A stretch of DNA of 64,000 bases from Phaeodactylibacter luteus (GCF_007993045.1 NZ_VOOR01000002.1:124001-188000); one strand, 5' to 3'. Counted from the first letter of the stretch, positions 17,484 through 26,767 are shown. The notes: generated by a model not told the origin, from the letters alone. Numbers and translations: made by a program.

Positions 17484-18074
17484 ATGTTGGAGCAAATGCT
17501 AGCGCTCGACCACCAATTGTTCTACCTCATCAACAGCGGCAGTGCCAATGCGCTGTTTGATGCTGTAATGCCTTGGTGGCGGGACAAAACCACTTGGATC
17601 CCCCTTTACCTTCTCATTGCTGGGGCGAGCCTATACTATTTCCGTTGGCGGGGCTTGTACTTCATCCTTGCGGTGGCCCTCACCGTGGGGGTTGCAGACA
17701 CCGTGAGCAGCAAGATCATGAAGCCAACCTTCGAGCGGGTGCGCCCCTGCAACGATACCGCCCTTGAAGTGCCGGTCATACAAAGAGGGGGCTGTGGAGG
17801 CGGCTACAGCTTCACCTCCTCCCATGCTACCAACCACCTGGCCATTGCTGTGTTTATGGCGCTCACCCTGGGCGCTGTCTTTAAATGGGTCCGTATCCCA
17901 CTGATCTTCTGGGCCCTGAGCATTGCCTACGGGCAGGTCTACGTAGGGGTCCACTTCCCAGGCGATGTCATAGCTGGCGGGGCCATCGGCACGGGCATTG
18001 GCATTATTTTAGGCTATATTTACCAGCGGCAGCCGATACTGCAACTCAAAAAGCGAGAAGATGGAATGGTTTGA
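17484..18074 (+). CDS. PAP2-family membrane phosphatase
   Basis: A 196-residue integral membrane protein with about five hydrophobic helices. The tripartite PAP2 signature is present: KPTFERVRP (motif 1), SSHATNH (motif 2, with the general-acid histidine), and YVGVHFPGDVIAGG (motif 3, with His and Asp; the usual Ser-Arg pair is replaced by Gln-Val-Tyr context). Such enzymes dephosphorylate undecaprenyl pyrophosphate or phosphatidate-type lipids at the outer face of the cytoplasmic membrane. The choice between these is open. It overlaps the ZIP gene by 14 nt. Confidence 0.9.
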   Translation: MLEQMLALDHQLFYLINSGSANALFDAVMPWWRDKTTWIPLYLLIAGASLYYFRWRGLYFILAVALTVGVADTVSSKIMKPTFERVRPCNDTALEVPVIQRGGCGGGYSFTSSHATNHLAIAVFMALTLGAVFKWVRIPLIFWALSIAYGQVYVGVHFPGDVIAGGAIGTGIGIILGYIYQRQPILQLKKREDGMV

Positions 18075-18798
18075 ATACCTCATGCTGATTATAGCGGTGC
18101 TTGCGGGCGGATGGCTAGGCTTCCGCTTTAGCGACCAAAGCGGGCGGTGGCTCAAACTGGCCTTGTCCTTCAGTGGCTCTTACATTTTGGGGATGACCGT
18201 GCTGCATTTGATGCCCGGCGTGTTCGAATCTGGAGGGCACAGCGCCGGCGCCTGGGTTTTGGCCGGTTTTTTCGTACAACTGCTGCTCGAACAATTCTCA
18301 AGAGGAGTTGAGCATGGGCACATACATGCCCACCACAGCCGCCCAAGGACGCTGGCCATTCAAGTCATGGCCGGGCTTTCCCTTCATGCTTTCCTTGAGG
18401 GGATGCCCTTGGGCTATTTTGAAGACTTCCATACGGCCCATCACCATCATCATGAGGGCAGCCTACAGTTTCTGGTTGGCATCCTGCTCCACAAGATACC
18501 CGCAGCTTTTGCCCTGATGGCGCTGTTGCTGCGGGCCGGGCTGCCCTACAAAACGGTTTGGGGCTGTCTGGCAGGTTTCGCACTGATGTCGCCAGCAGGG
18601 GCCTTCACAGCCAGCTACCTGCAGCTGGGGAGCGAGGGCATCACCTTCCTGCTTGCCTTCGTCATCGGTGCCTTTCTGCACATCAGCACGACCATTTTAT
18701 TTGAAGCCGATGACACCCACGAGCACCGCATTTCTATGGCCAAGCTCCTGGTCATCCTCTTCGGTGTAGGGCTCTCTATTGTGGCCGATATTATTTAA
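18061..18798 (+). CDS. ZIP-family divalent metal transporter
   Basis: A 245-residue membrane protein with eight predicted helices and a cytoplasmic histidine-rich loop (HGHIHAHHSRP). The metal-site helices LSLHAFLEGMPLGYF and GILLHKIPAAFALM carry the conserved H-x3-E and H-K-x-P residues of ZIP transporters. A second His cluster (HTAHHHHHEG) lies next to the first metal helix. It likely imports zinc, iron or manganese. It is translationally coupled to the PAP2 gene through a 14-nt overlap, with no obvious functional link. Confidence 0.9.
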   Translation: MEWFEYLMLIIAVLAGGWLGFRFSDQSGRWLKLALSFSGSYILGMTVLHLMPGVFESGGHSAGAWVLAGFFVQLLLEQFSRGVEHGHIHAHHSRPRTLAIQVMAGLSLHAFLEGMPLGYFEDFHTAHHHHHEGSLQFLVGILLHKIPAAFALMALLLRAGLPYKTVWGCLAGFALMSPAGAFTASYLQLGSEGITFLLAFVIGAFLHISTTILFEADDTHEHRISMAKLLVILFGVGLSIVADII

Positions 18799-18804
18799 CA
18801 CCGC

Positions 18805-18820
18805 TAGCGAATTTTCGCTA
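18805..18820. terminator. Short hairpin after the ZIP gene
   Basis: TAGCGAA (18805-18811) and TTCGCTA (18814-18820) are perfect inverted arms with a 2-nt centre, 7 bp past the ZIP stop. No T-run follows, so termination is possible but weakly supported. A similar TTAGCG/CGCTAA palindrome occurs at 50725-50742. Confidence 0.35.
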
Positions 18821-18990
18821 AGTAATTAACACATTGCCCGGTTGATAATCAGTTGTTTACCCGGGAAAGCAGAATCTATGCGGGTCCAGCGACAATTATT
18901 TTATGTTAGGGCTGAGTTAATTCTATCCAAAAATCCCTATTTTGGCGACTGCATTCAGAATTTATTTTCCAAACCATAGAGGTGGATGAC

Positions 18991-21813
18991 ATGAAATTTG
19001 CAAGCAAGAGATTGTTTCTAAATATTGTTCTTGGATTGCTGTTTGGGCAAGGGCTGCTGGCGCAGGCTTCATTGAGAGGGTTTGTGTTCGATGCCACCAC
19101 AGATGACCCACTGATCGGGGCCAGTGTGGTGGTAGATGGGACGACGGATGGCACCGTAACCGATTTTGATGGTGCTTTTGAAGTGCGGGCCAAATCTGCA
19201 TTCCCGCTAACGCTCAATATCTCCTACATCGGCTATGAAGAAAAGCAGGTTGTGGTAGAGCAGGCAGGCCAGGAGCTGCGCATCAAGCTGTCGGAAGCAG
19301 TCATTACCACAGAGGTCGTGGAAGTGCGGGGGCAGAGGATATCGGATAAGCAAAAATCATCCCCCCTTACTGTTGAATCCCTTGATGTCCTAGCCATTAA
19401 AGAAACAGCCGCTTCTAGTTTTTATGATGGGCTGGGCAACCTCAAAGGGGTAGACCTGACTGCGGCCAGCTTGGGCTTCAAGGTCATCAATACCCGGGGG
19501 TTCAATAGCACGAGCCCTGTACGGTCCCTTCAGCTCATCGACGGGGTGGACAACCAAGCGCCGGGGCTCAACTTCTCTCTTGGCAATTTCCTTGGCGCGC
19601 CAGAGCTTGATGTGCGCAAGGTGGATATCATACAGGGGGCAAGCTCCTCTTTCTATGGCCCCAATGCGTTCAACGGGGTGATCTCCATGGAGACAAAAAA
19701 CCCTTTCTACACGGAGGGGTTCTCCGCTCAGGTCAAGTACGGGGAGCGCAACTTGCTCAACCCAGAGATCCGATGGGCAGACAGTTTCAAGAACAAGGAT
19801 GGGCAGAAAACGGTAGCCTATAAATTCACGCTCTCTTATTTGCAGGCGGACGACTGGGAGGCAGAAAACTATCAGGCTGTAGATGGCTCGCAAACCCCCA
19901 CGGGCAACCCCGGCGGATGGGATGCAGTGAACATCTACGGCGATGAGTACGATATTTTTGGGGACTTCACCCAAAACACGACCAACTCCTTTAATGATGC
20001 AGCAGGCCTGCTCACCGTGCACCGCCCGGGCTACCGCGAGCTCGATCTAGTGGATTATGACACCAGGAATATTAAGGCACTGGGCTCCGTCTACATCCGC
20101 ACCAACCCCAAGCTGGCTGAGGATTCGCCCGAACTGATCTTGGGGATGAGCTATGGCAACGGCACTACCGTCTATCAGGGCGACAACCGCTACAGCCTCC
20201 GGAACATCTCTTTTTATCAGCCGCGCATTGAGTTCCGCAAAAGGGACGATTTCTTCATCCGCGCCTATATGTCCAAAGAAGATGCCGGGGACAGTTACGA
20301 CCCCTACTTCACTGCCCTCCGTCTACAGGAGCGCGGGCAGACAGACGGCTCTTACTACAACCGCTATAAAAAATGGTGGGAAGACAACGGCATTGCCAAT
20401 ATGATGGTGGAAATGGGCTATCCGGAGGCCGGCATTATTTTTGACCCGGAGACCGGCCAGGTGGTAATTGATTTTGACCGGGAGGAGGCTGCACAATGGC
20501 TTGCGGACAACGCGGACTTCATGAACGAAGCCCACGAAATGGCACGGGACTTTGTCAATGCGCCGACCAATGATTTCTCAGGCCGCTTTGAGCCTGGCAC
20601 ACCCGAGTTCGACCAAGCCTTCAACCAAATACGTACAGCCTACAACAACGAAGAAGGCGGTACCCGGTTTTACGATAAGTCTGCCCTGTACCATGTCCAT
20701 GGCGAAAAACGCTTCAACCCTGAGTTTGGCGAAATCATCCTCGGAGCCAATGCCCGCCTTTACACTCCGGATACCCGGGGCACCGTTTTCTATGACACCG
20801 CAGGCATACAGATCACCAACTTCGAGTACGGGGTCTATGCTGGCTTGAACAAAGTCTTCTCCGATGGCAAATGGCGGACCAATGTCACTGCGCGGATGGA
20901 CAAAAACGAGAACTTCGACTACGTGTTCTCCCCTGCTGCCTCTGTCGTTTGGAAGCCACGGCCCAACCACTACCTCCGGCTCAGCTTTTCTTCAGGAGTG
21001 CGCAACCCGACCCTCGCAGACCAATACCTGTCTTTGGATGTAGGGCCGGCCATTCTGGCTGGCAACCTTGCCGGTGCAGACAGCGTGATCACCCTGTCTT
21101 CTTTCCAAGACTACCTCAGCGGCTTCCTTCAGCGGAGCTTGCTGGATTACTACGATATAGACCCCATACGCCCAGAGCGGGTACGGACGGTCGAAGGCGG
21201 TTACCGGGCTACCCTTTGGAATAAGCTCTTCGTAGACGCCGGTTACTACTTCAATGTCTATACAGATTTTATCGGCTTCAACATCGCCATACAGGCTGAG
21301 TTCGAAGATGAGACTTCCTTCATCCCCGACGATGTCCAGGTCTTCCGGTTCGCATCCAATGCAGAATCACAGGTGACGACCCAAGGCTTCTCTCTTGGGC
21401 TGAACTACTACTTTGCAGATTATTACTCCATAACCGGGAATTACTCTTACAATGCCATCGTCTCGCAAGAAGATGACCCCATTATCCCTGCGTTCAACAC
21501 CCCGGAGCACAAGTTCAATATTGGCATTTCTGGGCGCAACATTCGGATGGGCAAACTCAAGAATTTCGGGTTCAACCTGAATTACAAGTGGATCGAGGGC
21601 TTCCTTTTCGAAGGCTCCCCTCAGTTCACCGGCTTTATCCCGAGCTATGACCTGCTCGATGGCCAGATCAACTACTTTTTCCCTAAGGTAAATACCACAG
21701 TTAAACTTGGCGCCACCAACATACTGAACAATCAGGTGTTCCAAACTTACGGCGGCCCACGGATAGGAAGGCTGGCTTACATCTCCTTCTTGTACGAGTG
21801 GAAAAAGAAGTAG
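18991..21813 (+). CDS. TonB-dependent receptor with carboxypeptidase-like domain
   Basis: A 940-residue outer-membrane receptor. The signal peptide ends at GLLAQA; then comes a CarboxypepD_reg-like domain (RGFVFDATTDDPLIGASVVVDGT to about residue 115), a plug domain (FYDGLGNLKGVDLTAASLGFKVINTRGFNS, with IDGVDNQAPG and VDIIQGASSSFYGPNAFNGVISMETK) and a barrel ending GRLAYISFLYEWKKK. The ATG at 18991 starts the signal; another ATG lies 9 nt upstream at 18982. The neighbouring exported hydrolase-like gene starts 51 bp downstream, so the two form an uptake pair of unknown substrate. Confidence 0.93.
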   Translation: MKFASKRLFLNIVLGLLFGQGLLAQASLRGFVFDATTDDPLIGASVVVDGTTDGTVTDFDGAFEVRAKSAFPLTLNISYIGYEEKQVVVEQAGQELRIKLSEAVITTEVVEVRGQRISDKQKSSPLTVESLDVLAIKETAASSFYDGLGNLKGVDLTAASLGFKVINTRGFNSTSPVRSLQLIDGVDNQAPGLNFSLGNFLGAPELDVRKVDIIQGASSSFYGPNAFNGVISMETKNPFYTEGFSAQVKYGERNLLNPEIRWADSFKNKDGQKTVAYKFTLSYLQADDWEAENYQAVDGSQTPTGNPGGWDAVNIYGDEYDIFGDFTQNTTNSFNDAAGLLTVHRPGYRELDLVDYDTRNIKALGSVYIRTNPKLAEDSPELILGMSYGNGTTVYQGDNRYSLRNISFYQPRIEFRKRDDFFIRAYMSKEDAGDSYDPYFTALRLQERGQTDGSYYNRYKKWWEDNGIANMMVEMGYPEAGIIFDPETGQVVIDFDREEAAQWLADNADFMNEAHEMARDFVNAPTNDFSGRFEPGTPEFDQAFNQIRTAYNNEEGGTRFYDKSALYHVHGEKRFNPEFGEIILGANARLYTPDTRGTVFYDTAGIQITNFEYGVYAGLNKVFSDGKWRTNVTARMDKNENFDYVFSPAASVVWKPRPNHYLRLSFSSGVRNPTLADQYLSLDVGPAILAGNLAGADSVITLSSFQDYLSGFLQRSLLDYYDIDPIRPERVRTVEGGYRATLWNKLFVDAGYYFNVYTDFIGFNIAIQAEFEDETSFIPDDVQVFRFASNAESQVTTQGFSLGLNYYFADYYSITGNYSYNAIVSQEDDPIIPAFNTPEHKFNIGISGRNIRMGKLKNFGFNLNYKWIEGFLFEGSPQFTGFIPSYDLLDGQINYFFPKVNTTVKLGATNILNNQVFQTYGGPRIGRLAYISFLYEWKKK

Positions 21814-21864
21814 CACGATAACCCTTGCACAGATAATTTGAAACTCAATATTAAATGTTTGACT

Positions 21865-23427
21865 ATGAAGAAATTTAACTTCATGCTTTTCGCTTTCCTG
21901 CTGTTCTTATCAGCAGGTGCGCTCCGGGCACAAGATGGCCCTTACCTGGAGGCTCAGTACGATGTTCAGGTGACCCTGAACCAGCCTTACGGGGTGAACG
22001 CCACTATCCTGCCGCTGATTTTCCAGCAATCGACGGAAGCTATCCCCCGCCCTTTGGTGATGGATATCTACGAGCCTGTTGGAGATGACAACACAGCACG
22101 CCCGGTCATGCTGGTGTTCCATACCGGCAACTTCCTGCCTTTCCCGCAGAACAACGGAACAGGCGGCACGAAATCAGACTCTACTGTAGTGGAAGTCTGC
22201 AACCGGTTGGCGCAGCGCGGCTTCGTGGCTTGTGCTATCGACTACCGCTTGGGGTGGAACCCTATCGACCCCTCACAGGACATCCGGAAGTTCTTCCTGA
22301 TCAATGCGGCTTACCGTGGCGTTCAGGACACCCGCACTGCCGTCCGCTATATGCGGAAATTGGCTCAGGATGAAAACAACCCGTACAATATCGATCCCGA
22401 GCGGATCGGCACTTGGGGGATTGGCACCGGCGGTTACATCGTGGCAGCCAATGCTACGCTCGAGCAGTATGCAGAAATTGTGGTGCCTAAATTCCTGATC
22501 GACTTGGGAACAGGCCCTGTGCCTATGGTCATTGAAGGAGTAAACGGCAACCTCGACGGTACGACCGTGGGCATTGTCCCTCCGGGATACCCGGTGCTCC
22601 CTGCTGGCGATACCCTTTGCTACCCCAACCACGTGACGTATGAGGATGGCACGCCTATCCCTTCAGACATCTCGTTTACTGTCAACAATGGCGGCGCACT
22701 GGGAGATATCAGCTGGATAGATGAGGAAACCAAGCCTTGGGTTTCTTTCCACGTCCCCACCGACCCCTTTGCACCTTATACTACAGGTACGCTGACTGTG
22801 CCTGGCACAGGTGACCCCGATGACCCAACCGATGACTTCGCCGTTGTGGAAATTTCTGGCTCTTATGACATTCAGGCGGAGCTGAGCGGGCTGGGCACTA
22901 ATGACCTTTTCAGTGGCATCCCTGATGCATTCATCGATTTCAGCGAGGTGGCTGACAGCCGCAATGACGGATACGAAGGGCTCTTCCCTTTCCCTACCGA
23001 CGATCCGCTGAACTCTGCTCCTTGGGACTTCTACGCACTGGACAACCCCAATGCTGATGATCCCCCCGCAGATCCTGTCGTAGCGCGTACTTACTGGGAC
23101 ACCGTCTTTGCTTACGTTGGCCCACGTGCTTGCCTGGCAATGGACCTCCCATGCAACCTGACAAGCCTCGAGCGCCTCGATGCTGCTGAGATTGGCCTCA
23201 AAGTAATGCCTAACCCTGCTACCTCTGAGGTACAGATCGTGGCGGCGCCAGAGTATACCATCAAAGCGATCGAGATGTACGACGTTAATGGCCGTTTGGT
23301 ACAGACGTTCTTCGACATCAACCACCACACTTATCAGCTTCCGCGTGGGACAGCACCTGCTGGCATGTATTTCCTGAAATTAAGGATGAAAGAAGGCATT
23401 GCAGTGCAAAGGCTGATCTTCAAATAA
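21865..23427 (+). CDS. T9SS-exported alpha/beta-hydrolase-like protein lacking the nucleophile serine
   Basis: 520 residues. The signal peptide ends near ALRAQD. An esterase-like N-terminal half follows (LVMDIYEPVGD, RPVMLVFHTGNFLP, ACAIDYRLGWNP, RGVQDTRTAVRYMRK, IDPERIGTWGIGTGGY), then an insert rich in DP repeats (around 300-330), and a T9SS sorting domain (VMPNPATSEVQIVA ... GMYFLKLRMKEG ... RLIFK). In active relatives the oxyanion motif is HGGG and the elbow is GxSxG; here they read HTGN and GIGTG, so the serine is replaced by glycine. A binding rather than a catalytic role is likely. It follows the receptor gene by 51 bp. The ATG at 21865 starts the signal. Confidence 0.85.
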   Translation: MKKFNFMLFAFLLFLSAGALRAQDGPYLEAQYDVQVTLNQPYGVNATILPLIFQQSTEAIPRPLVMDIYEPVGDDNTARPVMLVFHTGNFLPFPQNNGTGGTKSDSTVVEVCNRLAQRGFVACAIDYRLGWNPIDPSQDIRKFFLINAAYRGVQDTRTAVRYMRKLAQDENNPYNIDPERIGTWGIGTGGYIVAANATLEQYAEIVVPKFLIDLGTGPVPMVIEGVNGNLDGTTVGIVPPGYPVLPAGDTLCYPNHVTYEDGTPIPSDISFTVNNGGALGDISWIDEETKPWVSFHVPTDPFAPYTTGTLTVPGTGDPDDPTDDFAVVEISGSYDIQAELSGLGTNDLFSGIPDAFIDFSEVADSRNDGYEGLFPFPTDDPLNSAPWDFYALDNPNADDPPADPVVARTYWDTVFAYVGPRACLAMDLPCNLTSLERLDAAEIGLKVMPNPATSEVQIVAAPEYTIKAIEMYDVNGRLVQTFFDINHHTYQLPRGTAPAGMYFLKLRMKEGIAVQRLIFK

Positions 23428-23454
23428 GCCTGGCACTTTCGTGCTTTCCAAAAA

Positions 23455-23497
23455 AACAAACAGGCCGTTGCTAAATGCGCAACGGCCTGTTTGTTTT
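23455..23497. terminator. Strong bidirectional rho-independent terminator
   Basis: A 17-bp perfect stem (23455-23471 with 23479-23495) around a 7-nt loop, flanked by A-rich and T-rich tracts. It lies between the convergent hydrolase-like gene and the small hypothetical gene, so it serves both strands. Confidence 0.92.
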
Positions 23498-23522
23498 CCA
23501 GAGGAGCCTAAGCGCTGCTGCG

Positions 23523-23870
23523 CTAATCGATCGGCAAGACTTCTTGGAGCAAGGACTCTCCTTGCGATTGGTCCCCATTGAGCCACTGCCACTTTTCGCG
23601 TAGGCGAAGCTCGCCATTGCTGCCTTGTTCCGGCACAGAACGGCACTTGCCAAGCCTAAGCTCATGCTGGGTGTCAATGTGCTGATAATGGAACTCAAGC
23701 GTGCCGTCTTCATGCACTAGCCCGGTCAGGGTGCCGGCGATAATCTCACCGCCTTTGTACGTCCCCCAAAGTACACGCCCTACCTGATGGTAGAAAAAAC
23801 GGGTTTGTCCTGATACCTGCCCATTAGCGGAATTGGATACGGGTTCAAAAATTCTTCCATTGTAGTTCAT
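23523..23870 (-). CDS. Conserved small protein, sometimes annotated as an N-acetylglutamate-synthase-like protein
   Basis: 115 residues starting MNYNGRIFEPVSNSANGQVS, with VGRVLWGTYKGGEIIAGTL, a LEFHYQHID block and a C-terminal LREKWQWLNGDQSQGES block. I recognise the family as small soluble beta-rich proteins in Bacteroidota and others; the 'N-acetylglutamate synthase' label seen in databases has no visible basis, since no GNAT motif is present. It is probably a lipocalin-like beta fold (inference). The ATG at 23870 fits the family start; an upstream ATG at 23891 adds seven residues. It is an isolated gene between a terminator and a MITE. Confidence 0.75.
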   Translation of the reverse strand: MNYNGRIFEPVSNSANGQVSGQTRFFYHQVGRVLWGTYKGGEIIAGTLTGLVHEDGTLEFHYQHIDTQHELRLGKCRSVPEQGSNGELRLREKWQWLNGDQSQGESLLQEVLPID

Positions 23871-23960
23871 CGCACCTGTTTTTAATTTCAAGTGTAAATT
23901 TAATGGCCCACTGAATATGAGGGGCTACTGCTTAAAAACTATTTTGACGCCATAACGCAC

Positions 23961-24165
23961 AAGCGTAAATCAGATTGTCGTTTTTTTGCCTGCCCCCTCC
24001 GCAAGGATTGGGGCCTGCCCCTGCCGAGAAGGCAGGTGCCGCTATGCTGTGGGGCTCGCTATCCGCTCGGCCCTGGCGGGCTTATCACCCCTCCGCAGCG
24101 CTAGGCCAATGCCAGGCTATAAAGCCCGAAAAGCCTAAACGACTGCGACATTTTGGCTTGCGCCC
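23961..24165 (-). mobile_element. MITE family 1, copy 2 (205 bp, near-perfect 8-bp target duplication)
   Basis: The left end AAGCGTAAATCAGATTGTCG and the inverted right end GGGCGCAAGCCAAAATGTCG match at 13 of 20 positions. Flanks TAACGCAC (23953-23960) and GAACGCAC (24166-24173) agree in seven of eight bases, again indicating an 8-bp duplication. The core, in inverted orientation relative to copy 1, includes GGCAGGTGCCGCTATGCTG and CGCTAGGCCAATGCCAGGC. It lies between two divergent gene starts, in the 380-bp interval 23871-24250; the rest of that interval shows no signal. Confidence 0.85.
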
Positions 24166-24250
24166 GAACGCACTGCTAAGAATTTGATAGGGCCAAACAT
24201 TTCTAAAAACCGGCATTGTTTTTATCTTTCAACAGAAAATCTGAACCGCT

Positions 24251-24988
24251 ATGATCAAGCTACACAGCATACCTACCGGCCCGCCGGCCCAACTCAGCCG
24301 GGATGATATCGAGAAAGAAACCAAAGACCTCGCCGAACGGTTCGGAGCGCTGCAGCGAAAGTTATATGCCGGGAAGGAATATGCAGTGCTTATCCTCTTT
24401 CAAGGCATGGACGCAAGCGGCAAAGACGGTGCATCTAAACATGCTTTCGCCGACTGTCACCCGCAGGGCGTCAATATTTTCAGTTTTAAAAAGCCGACAG
24501 AAGAAGAGCTGTCACACGATTTCCTTTGGCGGGTCCACAAAGTAGTACCGCCCAAAGGCATGATACACGTGTTCAACCGGTCGCATTACGAAGATATCCT
24601 CATACAACGGGTGCACGGCTGGATAGATGAGCAGACCGTCACCAAGCGCATGCAGGCCATCAATGCTTTCGAGGAGCTGCTGGCAGCAGACAATCAGACG
24701 CTTATCTTTAAGTTCTACCTCCACATCTCCTTTGAGCAGCAAGCTATAGAGCTGCAGGAGCGTTTGGACGAGCCGGACAAACACTGGAAGCACAACCCTA
24801 ACGACTGGAAGGAGCGTGAGCATTGGGAACAGTATATGGCTGCTTATGAGTACGCCATAAATGAAAGCCGCATACCTTGGGTCATCACTCCTGTGGACAA
24901 ACGCTGGTACCGGAACTATATCGTCCTTAAAACGTTAGTTGAAAAGCTAGAAGGGCTGAATATGGCCTACCCTCCTTTACCCCTGTGA
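24251..24988 (+). CDS. ppk2: Polyphosphate kinase 2 family protein (PPK2)
   Basis: A 245-residue PPK2-type P-loop kinase that transfers phosphate between polyphosphate and nucleotides. The Walker A variant GMDASGKDG sits at 52-60. The lid-module residues in the HPQGVNIFSFKKPTEEEL segment, FNRSHYEDIL and WVITPVDKRWYRNYIV are family hallmarks. The single domain and length suit a class I or III PPK2, but the nucleotide preference (ADP or AMP) cannot be assigned with confidence. It is followed 23 bp later by an Hsp15-like gene on the same strand. Confidence 0.9.
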   Translation: MIKLHSIPTGPPAQLSRDDIEKETKDLAERFGALQRKLYAGKEYAVLILFQGMDASGKDGASKHAFADCHPQGVNIFSFKKPTEEELSHDFLWRVHKVVPPKGMIHVFNRSHYEDILIQRVHGWIDEQTVTKRMQAINAFEELLAADNQTLIFKFYLHISFEQQAIELQERLDEPDKHWKHNPNDWKEREHWEQYMAAYEYAINESRIPWVITPVDKRWYRNYIVLKTLVEKLEGLNMAYPPLPL

Positions 24989-25011
24989 CGGGGCACTCAT
25001 AAAAACAAGGT

Positions 25012-25404
25012 ATGTCAAAATCCGAAAAAGTACGTGTTGACCAATGGCTTTGGAGCGTCCGGATTTTCAAGTCCCGGACCCTCGCTACCGATGCCTGTAA
25101 AGCCAGCAAAGTCAAGGTAAATGGTGTGAATGTAAAACCGGCCTATGGCTTACAGATTGGCGAGAAGGTAGAAGTTAAAAAGAATGGCTTCAACTTCGAG
25201 TTCAAAGTGCTCGACCTCATCAAAAAGCGGGTGGGCGCCCCCTTGGCCCAGAAATGCTATGAAGACCTTACCCCTACTGAGGAGCTCAATAAATACAATG
25301 AATGGTATGTAGGCAAAGCACAGCCGGAAGCCAGGGAGAAAGGCGCCGGGCGCCCGACTAAGAAGGACCGCCGCCGTATCGACCGCTTTAAGGACGATGT
25401 TTAG
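25012..25404 (+). CDS. hslR: S4-domain RNA-binding protein, Hsp15-like
   Basis: 130 residues beginning with an S4 RNA-binding domain (VRVDQWLWSVRIFKSRTLATDACKA, then VNGVNVKPAYGLQIGEKVEV) and a basic C-terminal tail (GRPTKKDRRRIDRF). Hsp15 binds 50S subunits carrying stalled nascent chains during heat shock; this function is inferred from family. The stop codon lies inside a small AGCGC/GCGCT hairpin (25403-25421) that also covers the tilS stop codon of the convergent gene, 16 bp away. Confidence 0.88.
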   Translation: MSKSEKVRVDQWLWSVRIFKSRTLATDACKASKVKVNGVNVKPAYGLQIGEKVEVKKNGFNFEFKVLDLIKKRVGAPLAQKCYEDLTPTEELNKYNEWYVGKAQPEAREKGAGRPTKKDRRRIDRFKDDV

Positions 25405-25420
25405 CGCATATTTGGAGCGC

Positions 25421-26767
25421 TTAGCCCCCCCGCTCGTAAACCGCCTCATAGTAGCGGCTTGTTGCGCGCTGCACCCTTCCTTTGTGTGAAACCCGGTGGC
25501 CTGCTACCCAGAGGATATCCCCTTCTGCATCTACCAGCAGAGGGGTTTTCTCTTTCTCGATGACCGACAGCTTTTGGTTGTTGAAATAGTCTTTGAGCTT
25601 TTGGCGCTGCCCGCTCATCCCCAAAGGGGAGAACTTATCCCCGGCTTGCCACCCCCTTACCCTTAATGGGAATTTTAGCGCAGCTGCATCGAAAAATGCT
25701 CTGCAAGGGCTTGCTAAAGAAAGGTCGGGCTGCCCCAAGCGATAAGACAACGACAGTACTCCATCTGCCCATTCCAGGGCTCCGCCCCCTTCAGCCAGCT
25801 CACCTTCTGGCCAGCCGGCTTGAGTTTTTGGGGCAACGGCTAAGACCTTGTGCCCTATTACAAACCGATGGGTAGCTGTTTCTAAAAACCTGCCTTTTTT
25901 CCCTTCCAAGACCAAATCCGCGGCCTGTTGTGCCTGCCCGGGCTGAAGCCCGAACGCTTTGCCCAGCTCCCACATGACCGTAGGCAGGGCCTCTGCCGAT
26001 TGCTGCAAGGGCCCCAATCGTAGGGTGTATGCTTCCTGACCGGGCAATAGGGCTTGCTGCGCTATCGCTCTGACCGCCTGAAGGGCCAGCCATTCGGTTT
26101 CCCTCAACCGCTGATGTGTGCGCTGCAACGATTCATGGAACTGAGGGTTCACTTCTAATACACGGGGGATGATGTTGTGGCGGATAAAGTTGCGGGTATA
26201 GCCATCGGATTGATTGGATGCGTCCTCCCGCCAGCTGATGTTTTTGGCATCCAAATAGGCTTTTAATTCGCCAGGCGCTTCGTTCAGCAGAGGCCTTATA
26301 AATTTCCCGCGCACAGGCGGGATGCCCTGCAACCCTGATACCCCTGTCCCTCTGATCAGGTGGTGCAGGGTGGTTTCCGAGCTATCGTGCAGATGGTGTG
26401 CCGTCGCACAATAAGCAAAGCCGTATTGTGCGATAAGCTGCTCCAGCCAACTGTAGCGCAGCGCCCTCGCTGTTTCCTGAACCCCACTGCCCCGCTTGCC
26501 GGCTTCAGCCTTTGTATCCCAGGAAATGCTGTGGAAAGGCACCTCCAAACGGCCGGACAAGCCTGCTACAAACGCTTCGTCCTCATCGGAGGCCTCGCCC
26601 CTTAGTTTGAAGTTGCAGTGGGCAATAGCGAATTGAAGCCCCAGCTCATGAAAGAGGGCCGCCATAGCTACAGAATCGCCTCCCCCGCTGACCGCCAGCA
26701 GAAAGGTGGCGGAATTGCCGATACCGTGAACGGCCAGCCAATCCTGCAAACGGCTGCTCAAACTCAT
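25421..26767 (-). CDS. tilS: tRNA(Ile)-lysidine synthetase
   Basis: 448 residues, the normal size of long-form TilS, which converts C34 of the AUA-reading tRNA(Ile) to lysidine using ATP. The PP-loop SGGGDS is at 27-32 and is followed by the AIAHCNFKLRGEASDED block and the second signature YCATAHHLHDSSETTLHHLIRG. The C-terminal substrate-binding domains include the RGWQAGDKFSPLGMSGQRQKLKDYF block. Its start overlaps the PfkB gene stop by 4 nt (ATGA), so the two are co-transcribed. Confidence 0.96.
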   Translation of the reverse strand: MSLSSRLQDWLAVHGIGNSATFLLAVSGGGDSVAMAALFHELGLQFAIAHCNFKLRGEASDEDEAFVAGLSGRLEVPFHSISWDTKAEAGKRGSGVQETARALRYSWLEQLIAQYGFAYCATAHHLHDSSETTLHHLIRGTGVSGLQGIPPVRGKFIRPLLNEAPGELKAYLDAKNISWREDASNQSDGYTRNFIRHNIIPRVLEVNPQFHESLQRTHQRLRETEWLALQAVRAIAQQALLPGQEAYTLRLGPLQQSAEALPTVMWELGKAFGLQPGQAQQAADLVLEGKKGRFLETATHRFVIGHKVLAVAPKTQAGWPEGELAEGGGALEWADGVLSLSYRLGQPDLSLASPCRAFFDAAALKFPLRVRGWQAGDKFSPLGMSGQRQKLKDYFNNQKLSVIEKEKTPLLVDAEGDILWVAGHRVSHKGRVQRATSRYYEAVYERGG

